A stretch of DNA of 64,000 nucleotides, taken from Bacteroidota bacterium. GTDB lineage: Bacteria; Bacteroidota; Bacteroidia; Chitinophagales; Chitinophagaceae. Below the pieces are notes generated by a model. It searched no databases. It had not been told where the DNA came from and saw only the letters and a program-made list of their open reading frames with translations. The stretch is taken from the NCBI GenBank assembly GCA_023423405.1, contig JAFAFR010000014.1, positions 124,001 to 188,000 of the forward strand, given 5' to 3'. The position numbers and the translations under genes were made by a program. Positions 7,188 through 16,719 of the stretch are shown here, piece by piece (positions within the stretch are counted from its first letter, which is position 1; every line of letters starts with the position of its first letter).

Positions 7188-10097
7188 TTATCGTCCGCAC
7201 AGGCTGGCAAAGGAGCAGCGCTGGCATTTTTCCACGAGCTGCGTTTGATCGAAGGGAACCGCCGGGTCGAATATTTCCTGCAGCACGGGAAGGAGCCCGG
7301 TCATCAGCGCTTCTTCCACTGTATCGTGCAGGTGGTGATCGATGGTGGTGGATTGGCGCGATTCCCTGATGGTAAAACGCCAGTCGAAGGTTTCGGCATG
7401 CTGCATATTGCGGATGTCGTATAAACCTGTTTCCAGCGAAAGCGGTGTTGCTTTTTCCTGTTTCAGCACCCAGGCATAGAGCAGGGTTTGGAGTGCCGCT
7501 TTGTTGCGGTCGCGATTGTTGCGGTCGAGCAGACTTTCGATGGAAGGGAACTGTTTTTCATCTTTGCCGGTCTTATAATCGATGATACGGTAGACGCCGT
7601 TCTTTTCATCGATGCGATCGATATAGCCGCCGATATAAATATTTTCCCGGCGTTCTGCCAAAGAAAAAGAGTACGCGGCCTGCACCGGTTTTTCCATGCT
7701 CACCATATGAAAAGGCGCATAGGCTTTGTCGGCAGCCAGTATGGCTTTGACATATTCGGCAATGATGTCGCGCACCAGGTGCAGGGTGCCGGTGAACTGG
7801 TAAGGCCTGTTGCCATCGCCGGTCAGCTCCATGGCAAAGGCCCGGTCGAGCACGCTTTCTTCCATCCACTGCAGCAGGAGGTCTATGTCGGCCGGCTCCA
7901 CGGCGTTATTGCCTTTATGGCCGGCGAGTTGCAGGTAGAGCATTTCGAGGCAGCGGTGCAGTACGAGTCCCACGGTGCGGGGATCGAGTTCTTCCGGCAG
8001 CGGATCGGGCTCGCGGAGGCGAACCAGGAACTGGTAGAAAAATTTCAGCCGGCAATCGAGGTAGGTGTTGATGGCGGTGGGCGTGAGTTTTCCTTCCGGC
8101 ATCCGGAATCTTTTCAGGAGCGATAGCACCTCGGCATTTTTGGGAATGGTGATAGCGGGTTTCCAATAGGCCTGCAAGGGCAGGTGGAGATTTTGCTGTT
8201 GGATCTGCCATCCCGATTCGTGGTAGAGCTGGCTGAGGAAACGGCTTTTTTCTCCGGTGCTCTGATCGGTTACTGTTTTGTTATAGGTGCAAACGATTTG
8301 CGACGCATGCTGGAAGAGCCGGTAAAAAACATAGGCGAAGATGCTGTCCTGGTTTTCGAGTACACTTAACTGGTAGGCCCGCCGGATGCTGTCGGGCAGG
8401 AAGGTGGGAGCTGCCGCTCTTTTCGGAAGTATGCCTTCGTTCACCTGTAATAAGATCACGGCATCGAAATCGAGGCCGCGGCTTTCGAGCAATCCCATTA
8501 CCTGTATGCCGTCGGTGGCATTGGCTTCCAGCGGAACCGAGGTGTTGCCCAGCATCGACTGGATGATGGAAGCCAGGAGCGGAATGCTGAGGTATTGATC
8601 AAATTGCAACAGCAGCGATTCGAGGCGGTTGAGCTGTAGTGCGGCTGCTGACGCCAGGTTGCGGCTGATGGTGGTATTGTCTTTGGCGTTGCCGGCCCAC
8701 CATTGCAGCAGGGACCGGATGCCCTCGAAACAGGACTGTGGGTTGTGGGCAGGCTGTAACCAGAACTGCAGTCCGGGATGGCCGGTGACTACCTGTTTGA
8801 CGGGAACAACAAGGTTGCCGCCTTTCTGCAATTCTTTCGCGAGGACATGCGCTTCGGGCAGATCGCCCAGCCAGGGATGTTCCAGGAAGGGGAGCAGGTG
8901 CGGCAGGAAATATTGTTTGTTTCTTTCGGTCAGGGATACCTGCAGTTGCAGCCAGTTGCGGATAAGAGAAAAAACCAGGCTGCGTTGCAGCGGATAACCC
9001 ATGGTAACGTTCACGGGTTGATCCGCGGGAAGGCTGTGCAGGAGGGGAAGGAGCTGTGTTTCATCGGCGAGGAGTACGGCGAGCTGATTCGTGGGAGAGG
9101 GTTGTTTGCCTGCGGTGGATGATTGTGGGCCCTTACCGGATGATTGCTGCATGGTGGTAAGCAGCGACGGCACCAGCCGCACCTGTGCCGCATCACCTTC
9201 CACGGCAATGACACGCAGGCCGGCGTTTTCCTGCCGCGCAGCAAATTTTCCGGCCAGTACATTCCGCGCCGGCAGGTTGTTACCAAAAAGACGGATGTTC
9301 CTGCGAATGAATCTTCCTGCTTCCTGGAGTTCATCGTCGGTATAGTAACGGTCGGCATCAAAATAAAACAGGGCGCGCCCTTCTTCTTTCCATTGGCGGA
9401 AAAGCCGGAGCTCGGCCTGGTTGAGTGCGTTGAAACCGATGAACACCAGTTTTTCATATGCGCCGTCAAAGCCGGGCTTTTCGTGCATACCCGTGGCGAG
9501 CTGGCGGTACGCGGTGCCGGTGTTGATCAGTCTTCTTTCGTGCAGCTTTTCCCGCAAGCGGTCATAGATGGCCGGTAGTTTCTCCCAGAGGTGGATGAAC
9601 CGCTCCTGCTGCCGGCTCATTTTTTCGGGGGAGAAGCTGGTCCAGAAGCGCTGGAGATACGCTTTCTGTTCGTCGGAGAGATAATCGAATCCTTTTTCGA
9701 GCAGTTCCACCTGCTGCAGGTTCGTGTATACATCGGCGATAGGAGCCAGGTTGGACTCCAGTTCGGTAAAATCGTTGAGCAGTATTTCGCTGAAAGAAAA
9801 AAAAGCTTCGAAGCTGGCCTGGGGCGCTTCGCCGGATGCAACCATTGTCTCGTTGTAGGCTTCGAAAAGCAGGAACTGCTGGATGAGTTTATCGGCAGGC
9901 AGCGCGTTGGAAGAGGAGAGAATAAATTCCTGGATGGTCAAAAAAGCCGGGCTCCATACCGGCCCTTCCAGGATTTCGCCCAGCCATTTGCGCAGGTACT
10001 GGGCCGGCCGCTTGTTGGGGAAAACGAGGGCCAGCCCGGAAATATCTTTTCCGAACTGCTGGTGAAGATCCCGGGCCACTTCCTGTAAAAAGATCAT
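7188..10097 (-). CDS. AddB-like PD-(D/E)XK nuclease subunit with Fe-S cysteines
   Basis: Protein of 969 aa, probable partner of the helicase encoded 13 bp upstream in a RecBCD/AddAB-type double-strand break repair complex. The N-terminal half is an inactive helicase-like fold beginning FLQEVARDLHQQFG. The C-terminal PD-(D/E)XK nuclease shows GLVLHRCLEML, GGYIDRID and the catalytic IIDYKTGK. A cysteine in TYLDCRLKFFYQ plus the terminal CQRCSFASLC (CxxCx5C) match the four cysteines that hold the 4Fe-4S staple in AddB nucleases. The ATG at 10097 is preferred; a longer frame to 10178 would overlap the upstream gene. Recombination hotspot specificity is unknown. Confidence 0.88.
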   Translation of the reverse strand: MIFLQEVARDLHQQFGKDISGLALVFPNKRPAQYLRKWLGEILEGPVWSPAFLTIQEFILSSSNALPADKLIQQFLLFEAYNETMVASGEAPQASFEAFFSFSEILLNDFTELESNLAPIADVYTNLQQVELLEKGFDYLSDEQKAYLQRFWTSFSPEKMSRQQERFIHLWEKLPAIYDRLREKLHERRLINTGTAYRQLATGMHEKPGFDGAYEKLVFIGFNALNQAELRLFRQWKEEGRALFYFDADRYYTDDELQEAGRFIRRNIRLFGNNLPARNVLAGKFAARQENAGLRVIAVEGDAAQVRLVPSLLTTMQQSSGKGPQSSTAGKQPSPTNQLAVLLADETQLLPLLHSLPADQPVNVTMGYPLQRSLVFSLIRNWLQLQVSLTERNKQYFLPHLLPFLEHPWLGDLPEAHVLAKELQKGGNLVVPVKQVVTGHPGLQFWLQPAHNPQSCFEGIRSLLQWWAGNAKDNTTISRNLASAAALQLNRLESLLLQFDQYLSIPLLASIIQSMLGNTSVPLEANATDGIQVMGLLESRGLDFDAVILLQVNEGILPKRAAAPTFLPDSIRRAYQLSVLENQDSIFAYVFYRLFQHASQIVCTYNKTVTDQSTGEKSRFLSQLYHESGWQIQQQNLHLPLQAYWKPAITIPKNAEVLSLLKRFRMPEGKLTPTAINTYLDCRLKFFYQFLVRLREPDPLPEELDPRTVGLVLHRCLEMLYLQLAGHKGNNAVEPADIDLLLQWMEESVLDRAFAMELTGDGNRPYQFTGTLHLVRDIIAEYVKAILAADKAYAPFHMVSMEKPVQAAYSFSLAERRENIYIGGYIDRIDEKNGVYRIIDYKTGKDEKQFPSIESLLDRNNRDRNKAALQTLLYAWVLKQEKATPLSLETGLYDIRNMQHAETFDWRFTIRESRQSTTIDHHLHDTVEEALMTGLLPVLQEIFDPAVPFDQTQLVEKCQRCSFASLCGR

Positions 10098-10110
10098 AGG
10101 TACTGCGCTT

Positions 10111-13100
10111 TCAATTGAATAAATTTCCCTGGCGGCGCGGCAGCTTTTCCAGGGGCAGCAGGTTTCCCTGGCTGCCATAATAGAGATAGGCTTTCACCGG
10201 TTTGTATCCCATTTGTTCCAGCAGGCTTTTGTACTGTTCCAACTGGGCGCCGTGCGAACTGCTCATTTCCTGCGTGAATTTGAAGTCGACAAGAATGGTT
10301 TCTTCCTTACCGATAAACACTTTGTCGGGCCTGCGGATGCTGCCTCCTTTGAGCAGGATGTCTTTTTCGCTCAGCACTTCGTATGCACCGCCATACCATT
10401 GTTTGAAATGGGGTTCCGACAGCACGGCGTTTATTTTTTCGCGGAAAGCGGGGAGGAGCGAAGGCATTAATGCGCCTTCAAGCTGGAGCAGGCGGATCTG
10501 GTCTTCCAGTTCCTCCTGGCGGCTGATGCGCGAGAGGGCCAGGTGCAGCAAACTGCCCAGGGCCTGCTGTTCGCTGGGCGTTATCAGCCAGGCGCTTGCT
10601 GCCGTTTCGCTGCGGAGCCAGGAGGGCGGCGCCTGTTGTTGCTGCACCGGCCATTCGAGAATGCCGGCTTCGGTTGTCCCTGCCCGTGTGGTGGCTGGTG
10701 TTACGGGCAGCAGCAACTGGTTTTCTTTCCACCAGGCGGCATAGTTGCTGTCTTTTTCAAGAATGGCGTACAGCAGATCGGCTACGGTCTTATACGATGC
10801 TTCTGTTTTACCCGCGGGCAGCGGCCCATACAACAATATTTTTTTTCTTGCCCTGGTAAATGCTACATAGAGCAGGTTGAGGGCATCCATATAGGAAAAC
10901 AATTGCTCTTCAAAATAGTCGGCAGCGAAATCGGTATCGCGGAGCTTGCTGCCCAGGTTCACCGGCACGTATTTTATAGCGGAGTTTTCATTGTCATACC
11001 GGCACCAGATCTTTCCGCGGTCGTTTTTGAATTCCCAGTCGGCATAGGGAATGATAACCGCATCGAAAGCGAGCCCTTTCGATTTGTGTATGGTCATTAC
11101 CTGCAGGGCCGATAGTCCGCCGGAAGCGGGCAGGGCCTTGTCTTTTCCTTCTTCTTCCCACCAGTCGAGGAAATCGCGCAGGGTGCTGCGGCCTTTCCTG
11201 GAGAACTGGTTTACCAGGTCGCGGAAGTGCAGCAGGTAGGCCTGTTCCACCGTCCAGTTGTTGAGATCGAATAGGGCGATGAAGGTTTCGCAACATTCGT
11301 AGAGAGCCATCCAGCGCAGGCCGTTGAATTGCTGCGCGAAAGCGGGCGGCAGTTTTTCTGCGGCGGATTCGCGGCCTTTTTTGTAGAGGGAAGGATCGCT
11401 GAGCGACTGTTGCAGGCGTACTGCGTTTGCCTGCACGAGGTTGGCCCTTGCGAGTTGGTTGTCGGGGTCCTGCAGGCAGGTGAGGGCGGCGATGAGCAGT
11501 TGAATTGCGGGACTGTTACTCACCAGCAATGCTTCCGCCGAAACGATGGAATAACGGGTACGGTCAGGTGAAGATTGCTGGTATTGCAAAAGTCCGTCGA
11601 TAATCGTTCGTGCATCACCGTTATTGCGGGTGAGGATAGCGATGCCGCCTGGCTCGAATCCCTGGTCGCGGATCATGGTTTCGATGGTGGGCGCCAGTTC
11701 GCCCAGAACGGGTTCGCGCCAGGATGTGGAGGAACGTGTATTGGTGCGTTCAAAAAAGCGGAGGGTAAGACCGCCGCCTTCTTTGGCCGAGACGGGAATT
11801 TCCTGCCGGCTTTCTGCATACGCGTCTTCTATCATGCTGAAATAGCCGTTCCCCTGCAGGTGCTGCAGGATGGTTGCCGAAGCCACGGCATTCATGTCGT
11901 TGTTGAACTGTGTTTGCAGCAGGGCCGGGGCCAGGGAAAAAATATGGTTGTTGAAGGCGATGATCTCACGGTGGCTGCGGTAGTTTTCCAGGAGGCTTCC
12001 TTCCTGCACGCGGTTGGCGCCCAGTTGTTTTTTTGCTTCGGAGAGGAGAAGGCGCCAGTCGCCATTGCGCCAGCGGTAGATGGCCTGCTTTACATCGCCC
12101 ACGAGAAGATTGTATTCTCCCGAGGCCATGGACTGTCCCAGCAGGGGTTTAAAATTATCCCACTGGAAGCTGCTGGTATCCTGGAATTCATCGATGAGGA
12201 AATGGTGGTAGCGGTTGCCGGTTTTTTCAAAAAGAAAAGGCGCTTCGTTGTCCTGTACCAGTTCGCGCAGCAGGTTATGGGTATCGCTGATGAGCAGCAC
12301 ATTGTTTTCACGTCGGTAGTCGCCCAACTGGTCGGCGAGCACGCGCAGCAGGTTGAGGTCGTGCAGGTTTTGGTAAACCGCGCGGGCGGTTGCCCAGCCA
12401 CGGTGGTTTTCGGCATAATAGAGAACGGCATCTTCCAGCAGGGCATTCAGTTGCGGGTAGAGCGCGTTGATCTTTTCCTGGGTCGCCGCATCGGCTGATT
12501 TGGCATACCATTCGTTGATATTGCCCAGTGCGCCGGTTACACGGCTACCGGGTTCAAAGTCGCCCCCGGCCGCGATCTTATTAAAGTATTGTGCAAAGCC
12601 CGATTTGCCGTATTTGAAATCGGCTGTTTCCAGCGCGGCCAACTGCATGGCGGCCATCCCTTTCTGACCAAGGGTTTTGAGGTGTTCTTCAAAACGCCGG
12701 ATCTGCGACTGGAGTGCAGAGCGGAGCTCGCGGAAAGCGGCGACAGGATCATCCAGTTTCCGCATATTGGTTTCAAAGAGATGAAACCTTTCTTTGAAGA
12801 TCTCTTCGGCGAGCTCCAGCATGGCGTTGCGGAAATCCCAGCTTCTGCCGCTGCTGATCCGTTCTTTCGCGTTATCGGTTATCCATGAGCGTAAGGTATG
12901 GTTGGTATCGAGCAGGGCAAACAATTTATCGGCCAGTCCTTCTTTAACCGCCTTGTTGTTGAGTTCAACCTGGTAACCGGCATCGAGGCCTATTTCAAAA
13001 GCAAAGGCGCGGATCACCTGCTGTACAAAACTGTCGATGGTTCCCACAGAAAAGCGGGCGTAGTCGTGCAGGATGAGGCGGTAGATGCGGCCGGCTTCCA

Positions 13101-13365
13101 GTGCCAGTTGGTCGCCCTGCAACCGGGGATAGGTTTGACGAAGCAGGGCCGCCTGCGGGGTTTCGGCGCCCGCACTGAGTTGTTCCAGTTCGCCCAGGAT
13201 CCTTTCCTTCATTTCCTCGGAGGCTTTGTTGGTAAAGGTCACGGCCAGGATCTCGCGGTATTTGAAGGGATGCATAAACAGCAGCCGCAGGTATTGCGAG
13301 GTGAGCAGGAAGGTTTTGCCCGATCCGGCAGAAGCGCGGTAAATATGAAGCGGCCTGGAATCCAT
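10111..13365 (-). CDS. AddA/RecB-like UvrD helicase-nuclease
   Basis: Superfamily 1A helicase of 1084 aa with C-terminal nuclease. Walker A is ASAGSGKTFLL (residues 10-20), followed by VTFTNKASEEMKERI (motif Ia), LIDEFQDTS (Walker B/motif II), VGDVKQAIYRWRNGD (motif III), VMTIHKSKGLAFD (motif V) and LYVAFTRARKKI (motif VI). Near residue 1027 ILVDFKF matches the PD-(D/E)XK lysine motif. It would unwind and resect DNA ends together with the AddB-like subunit downstream. The start ATG is well placed because the Walker A motif begins within ten residues. Confidence 0.92.
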   Translation of the reverse strand: MDSRPLHIYRASAGSGKTFLLTSQYLRLLFMHPFKYREILAVTFTNKASEEMKERILGELEQLSAGAETPQAALLRQTYPRLQGDQLALEAGRIYRLILHDYARFSVGTIDSFVQQVIRAFAFEIGLDAGYQVELNNKAVKEGLADKLFALLDTNHTLRSWITDNAKERISSGRSWDFRNAMLELAEEIFKERFHLFETNMRKLDDPVAAFRELRSALQSQIRRFEEHLKTLGQKGMAAMQLAALETADFKYGKSGFAQYFNKIAAGGDFEPGSRVTGALGNINEWYAKSADAATQEKINALYPQLNALLEDAVLYYAENHRGWATARAVYQNLHDLNLLRVLADQLGDYRRENNVLLISDTHNLLRELVQDNEAPFLFEKTGNRYHHFLIDEFQDTSSFQWDNFKPLLGQSMASGEYNLLVGDVKQAIYRWRNGDWRLLLSEAKKQLGANRVQEGSLLENYRSHREIIAFNNHIFSLAPALLQTQFNNDMNAVASATILQHLQGNGYFSMIEDAYAESRQEIPVSAKEGGGLTLRFFERTNTRSSTSWREPVLGELAPTIETMIRDQGFEPGGIAILTRNNGDARTIIDGLLQYQQSSPDRTRYSIVSAEALLVSNSPAIQLLIAALTCLQDPDNQLARANLVQANAVRLQQSLSDPSLYKKGRESAAEKLPPAFAQQFNGLRWMALYECCETFIALFDLNNWTVEQAYLLHFRDLVNQFSRKGRSTLRDFLDWWEEEGKDKALPASGGLSALQVMTIHKSKGLAFDAVIIPYADWEFKNDRGKIWCRYDNENSAIKYVPVNLGSKLRDTDFAADYFEEQLFSYMDALNLLYVAFTRARKKILLYGPLPAGKTEASYKTVADLLYAILEKDSNYAAWWKENQLLLPVTPATTRAGTTEAGILEWPVQQQQAPPSWLRSETAASAWLITPSEQQALGSLLHLALSRISRQEELEDQIRLLQLEGALMPSLLPAFREKINAVLSEPHFKQWYGGAYEVLSEKDILLKGGSIRRPDKVFIGKEETILVDFKFTQEMSSSHGAQLEQYKSLLEQMGYKPVKAYLYYGSQGNLLPLEKLPRRQGNLFN

Positions 13366-13452
13366 GGAGCGATCAAATTAGGGCTTTTTTCCACAAAATT
13401 TGCCGCCGCATTTCGCGCATCAATTTGTTTCTTTGGCGCCTGAAACAGTTGC

Positions 13453-14829
13453 ATGAACTGGAACCATTGTTTTTCGCACGGAAGGTTCGGACAGGGTTTT
13501 ATATCCGCTGTTCCGCGAACGCCTTATGAAAGGGATTTTGACCGTTTGATCTTTTCGGCTGCGTTTCGCCGGCTGCAGGATAAAACACAGGTCTTTCCGC
13601 TACCGGGACCGGTACTGGTGCACAACCGGCTCACCCATTCGCTGGAAGTAGCGAGTGTAGGACGTTCACTGGGGAAGATAACCGGCGAGCGGTTGGCAGC
13701 GGTGCTGGGCACTGAACTGGAACCCGCGGCGCAGGATTTTTACCGGGTGGATCTCTCGAGCGTGATCGCTGCGGCCTGCCTGGCGCACGATATCGGCAAT
13801 CCTTCCTTCGGGCATTCGGGGGAAGCGGCGATCTCGGCCTATTTTACCGAACAGGCCAACAGCACCATCGGCGGCCGTGCGTTGCGGGCGCATTTTTCCG
13901 AAGCGGAATGGTGTGATCTCACCCATTTCGAAGGCAATGCCAATGCACTTCGCATACTCACGCATCATTATGCCAACCGCCAGAAAGGCGGCTACCAGCT
14001 CACCTATTCCACGCTGGCGGCCATTGCCAAATATCCCTGCGAGTCACTGGCCACCGATCCGGCACAGTTGCATACCAAGAAATATGGTTTTTTCCAGGCC
14101 GATAGGTCAACCTATGCCGAGATCGCCGCGGCCCTGCAGATAGAACGGGTTTCTGAATCGCCGCTGGTGTACCGGCGTCATCCTTTTGTGTACCTGGTGG
14201 AAGCGGCGGACGATATCTGTTACCGCGTGATCGACTGGGAAGACGCACACCGGTTGGGCATTATCGACAGCGCTACCGCATTGGGCCACCTGCTGGAGTT
14301 ACTGAAGACTTCGCAGCGCGAAAAATTCGACCGCATTACGCAAACCATGGAAGAACTGGCCGGTGATCCGCGTGAGCAACTGGCCTACCTGCGGGCGAAA
14401 TGCATCAATTTCCTGGTGCTGAGCTGTGCCGATTCTTTTATCAGGAACCGGCAGGAAATACTAACAGGCACCTATAACCGATCTTTGATAGACGACCTGG
14501 AACCCGCATCAGCAAAGGCTTTGGAAGAGATCAACAAGGTAACGGTGAAAAAGATCTATAACCATGAAACTGTCGTGAAGATAGAACTGGCCGGGTATGA
14601 AGTGATGCGTTCACTGCTCGACTCCTTTATTCCGGCAGTATTGCAGTCGCCGCCTTCGCACAAGGAAAAAAAGATACTCCGTTTGTTACCGTCGCAGTTC
14701 AGGGAGGAAGAAAACAGCAGTTATTCCCTGGCGCTTTCGGTGATCGATTTCATTTCGGGCATGACCGATTCTTATGCGATGGAATTGTATAAAAACCTGC
14801 GGGGCATTTCACTGCCGACGCATACCTGA
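13453..14829 (+). CDS. dgt: dGTP triphosphohydrolase (HD domain)
   Basis: HD-superfamily dNTP triphosphohydrolase of 458 aa that converts dGTP (and perhaps other dNTPs) to the nucleoside and triphosphate. Metal ligands are visible: NRLTHSLEVA supplies the first histidine, ACLAHDIGNPSFGHSGE supplies the HD pair (H112, D113), and a further Asp lies in VEAADDICYRVIDWEDA. The Dgt/dNTPase N-terminus is also present (RTPYERDFDRLIFSAAFRRLQ-type segment). It is divergent from the AddA-like gene with an 87-bp gap, which fits a role in dNTP pool and genome maintenance. Confidence 0.92.
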   Translation: MNWNHCFSHGRFGQGFISAVPRTPYERDFDRLIFSAAFRRLQDKTQVFPLPGPVLVHNRLTHSLEVASVGRSLGKITGERLAAVLGTELEPAAQDFYRVDLSSVIAAACLAHDIGNPSFGHSGEAAISAYFTEQANSTIGGRALRAHFSEAEWCDLTHFEGNANALRILTHHYANRQKGGYQLTYSTLAAIAKYPCESLATDPAQLHTKKYGFFQADRSTYAEIAAALQIERVSESPLVYRRHPFVYLVEAADDICYRVIDWEDAHRLGIIDSATALGHLLELLKTSQREKFDRITQTMEELAGDPREQLAYLRAKCINFLVLSCADSFIRNRQEILTGTYNRSLIDDLEPASAKALEEINKVTVKKIYNHETVVKIELAGYEVMRSLLDSFIPAVLQSPPSHKEKKILRLLPSQFREEENSSYSLALSVIDFISGMTDSYAMELYKNLRGISLPTHT

Positions 14830-14891
14830 AGTGCTCGTTTACCCGTACCAGTTAGTACCGCAGCACCGGTATCACCAATGCGTGTTGTCGC

Positions 14892-15839
14892 TTAATCGTG
14901 CCGGTCGGTAACAGGGTTACCGGTAAGCGCCATAACGGGTTTCCAGCCATAAGCGGGTTCGTAGCGCTCCCAAAGGAGGTGTGAAAGTGTGCGGGCCAAT
15001 ACCCAGGCCGCATTGTGCGACTGCCAGGTGGTGTCGCTGAGGTTTTTGGTCATTACCGAGCAAACATAGGCACCGTGGGGCGCCATCACCAGGAAGGTTT
15101 CGCTGCGCGACTCATCCACTGCGCCGTTTTTGGAAAACACCTGTACCGTAGGCGGGACTTGGGAAAGCGCTTCTTCGTCCCAGTAATTGCGCGACAGGGA
15201 TCGCTGCATGCGGTCGCAGAGCGTGTCGTTGAGGAATTGGCGGCGATAGATCCGTTTGAAGAGGTCGGCCATTTCGCGGGGAGAGCTTTGTCCCCATCCG
15301 TATTCCCGGCGGTTGGGTTCTCTGCCGGGGGTGCGGGAATTCATGCGGGTGCTGCGATAGCCGAGGCTGTCGAGCAATTGGTTGATGCGGATGCCGCCGC
15401 CAGCAAGGGATTGCAGCCAGAGGCTGGCGGTATTATCGCTCATGGTGCACATGAGCATGATGAGTTTAGAGAGCTCTATTTTTTCTCCCTGTTTGAAAGA
15501 CCCCAGAATGTCTTCGCCTTCGTACAAAAGCGAGTCGCGGTATTCTCTCTTTTCATGGTACAGGAGTTCACCTTTCCCGATCTTATCCATCAGGGTCAGG
15601 AGGATGGGCACTTTGATCATGCTGGCTGTGGGAAAAATGGTATCGGCCTGGTAGATCACTGTTTTGCCGGTCTGCAGGTTTTCAATATAGATCCCCAGTT
15701 GCCCCTTTCCCTGGAAACCCGTAACCAGGGATTGCAGGCTTTTGAGCAGTTTCTTGTCGGTTCCCTGCAAGGGTTGGGCTAGGAGCAGCAGCGGAAATGC
15801 CACCTGCAGGAGGCAGACGAGAAGGGATCGGGCTCTCAT
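14892..15839 (-). CDS. Secreted serine hydrolase, class A beta-lactamase fold
   Basis: Exported protein of 315 aa with a signal peptide ending near LLLLAQP. It carries the SxxK motif TASMIKV (S73, K76) and the SDN motif (CTMSDNTASLWL), but the KTG box appears as SKNGAV. The true start is probably the ATG at 15839; a TTG two codons earlier is possible. The KNG variant makes a classical resistance beta-lactamase unlikely; a DD-peptidase-like or other cell-wall related serine hydrolase is more plausible. It sits downstream of nadD by 33 bp with a weak -7-like box (complement of 15858-15865) in between. Confidence 0.8.
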   Translation of the reverse strand: MRARSLLVCLLQVAFPLLLLAQPLQGTDKKLLKSLQSLVTGFQGKGQLGIYIENLQTGKTVIYQADTIFPTASMIKVPILLTLMDKIGKGELLYHEKREYRDSLLYEGEDILGSFKQGEKIELSKLIMLMCTMSDNTASLWLQSLAGGGIRINQLLDSLGYRSTRMNSRTPGREPNRREYGWGQSSPREMADLFKRIYRRQFLNDTLCDRMQRSLSRNYWDEEALSQVPPTVQVFSKNGAVDESRSETFLVMAPHGAYVCSVMTKNLSDTTWQSHNAAWVLARTLSHLLWERYEPAYGWKPVMALTGNPVTDRHD

Positions 15840-15872
15840 AAACAATTGATTATTACCTAAATATAAGAAGGC

Positions 15873-16439
15873 TCAGCGATAATATCCGTTTTTCTCTATT
15901 TCCAGTCGCACTTTTTCCGGCACCAGGAAATGGATGTCTTTTCCTGCTTTAATGGCCTGGCGGATGGCGGTAGCCGAAATATCGAGAAGGGGCGCCGTTA
16001 GGATGGTGGTGCCTTCGCGGGGATTTTCCACCGGGAAGCCGGGGCGCAGGTAAACGTATAGCGGGTAGTTTTTAAGCAGCCATTCTGCGTTCTTCCATTT
16101 GTGGATATTCTGGTAGCCGTCGCTGCCCATGATCAGCGAAAACCTGTGCTGCGGAAATTTTTCTGCCAGGTAGGCGAGGGTATCGGCGGTATAGGAAGGG
16201 CGGGGGAGATGCAGTTCGATGTCGGTTGCATTTAACCCCGGCACATCGCTGATGGCTTCCTGCACCAGGTATAACCGGTGGTATTCATTGAGGAGGCCGG
16301 CAGCCGGCTTAAAGGGATTCTGTGGACTCACCACAAACCAGACCTGCTGCAGGGGGCTGTGCTGCAGCACATGGTTGGCGATGATGCAATGGCCAATATG
16401 GATGGGATTGAAGGAGCCGAAATAGAGTCCGACATTCAT
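15873..16439 (-). CDS. nadD: Nicotinate-nucleotide adenylyltransferase
   Basis: Enzyme of 188 aa that joins ATP and nicotinate mononucleotide to give deamido-NAD, the central step of NAD synthesis. The nucleotidyltransferase signature is GSFNPIHIGHCIIANHVL with the (H/T)xGH motif, and the C-terminal ISATAIRQAIKAGKDI matches the ISxTxxR motif. The start overlaps the stop of the FeoA-domain gene by 4 bp (ATGA), so the two are translationally coupled. Together with nadA near 22 kb and the pnuC/NadR-kinase genes near 42 kb it gives both de novo and salvage inputs to NAD. Confidence 0.95.
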   Translation of the reverse strand: MNVGLYFGSFNPIHIGHCIIANHVLQHSPLQQVWFVVSPQNPFKPAAGLLNEYHRLYLVQEAISDVPGLNATDIELHLPRPSYTADTLAYLAEKFPQHRFSLIMGSDGYQNIHKWKNAEWLLKNYPLYVYLRPGFPVENPREGTTILTAPLLDISATAIRQAIKAGKDIHFLVPEKVRLEIEKNGYYR

Positions 16440-16696
16440 AGCGGCTGCAGCTCTTCCACAAAAATATTCATGGCTTCGTCCAGCCGCAGGCTGAGGTTGT
16501 ACCCCGATACGGTGATGGCGATGGGATCGCCCAGGGGGGCCACCTGTTCTACCCGGATTATTTCGCCAGGTACGCAGCCCATTTCCATCAATTTGAGGAA
16601 TATCTCGTTGTTCTCAAAACTCCTGATCACCACAATCTTACCAATGCCAATATCGGAAAGGCGTTTGATTACTGTCCCGGCGCTTTGCTCTCCCAT
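16436..16696 (-). CDS. Standalone FeoA-domain protein
   Basis: Small protein of 86 aa made of one FeoA (SH3-like) domain, recognisable from LSDIGIGKIVVIR, then LMEMGCVPGEIIRVE and the C-terminal YNLSLRLDEAMNIFVE. FeoA normally supports the ferrous iron permease FeoB, but no feoB lies in the window; the domain also occurs in DtxR-type regulators. Here it shares a 4-bp overlap with nadD. Function in this setting is unknown. It is divergent from ybeY across only 23 bp. Confidence 0.8.
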   Translation of the reverse strand: MGEQSAGTVIKRLSDIGIGKIVVIRSFENNEIFLKLMEMGCVPGEIIRVEQVAPLGDPIAITVSGYNLSLRLDEAMNIFVEELQPL

Positions 16697-16709
16697 TGAG
16701 AATCTTTTA

Positions 16710-16718
16710 CGAATTTTG
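16710..16718. promoter_or_regulatory. Overlapping divergent -7 elements of feoA-nadD and ybeY
   Basis: CGAATTTTG reads as GAATTTTG on the plus strand (7/8 to TAnnTTTG, 4 nt before the second ATG of ybeY) and as AAAATTCG on the minus strand (7/8 to the TAnnTTYG form seen elsewhere in the window). The whole intergenic space is 23 bp, so both promoters would have to share these bases. Confidence 0.4.
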
Positions 16719-16719
16719 A

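Noticed and set aside
14830..14891. Short GTAC-containing dyad between dgt and the serine hydrolase
   Set aside because: Only 4-bp arms and no T run; too weak to call a terminator or an operator.
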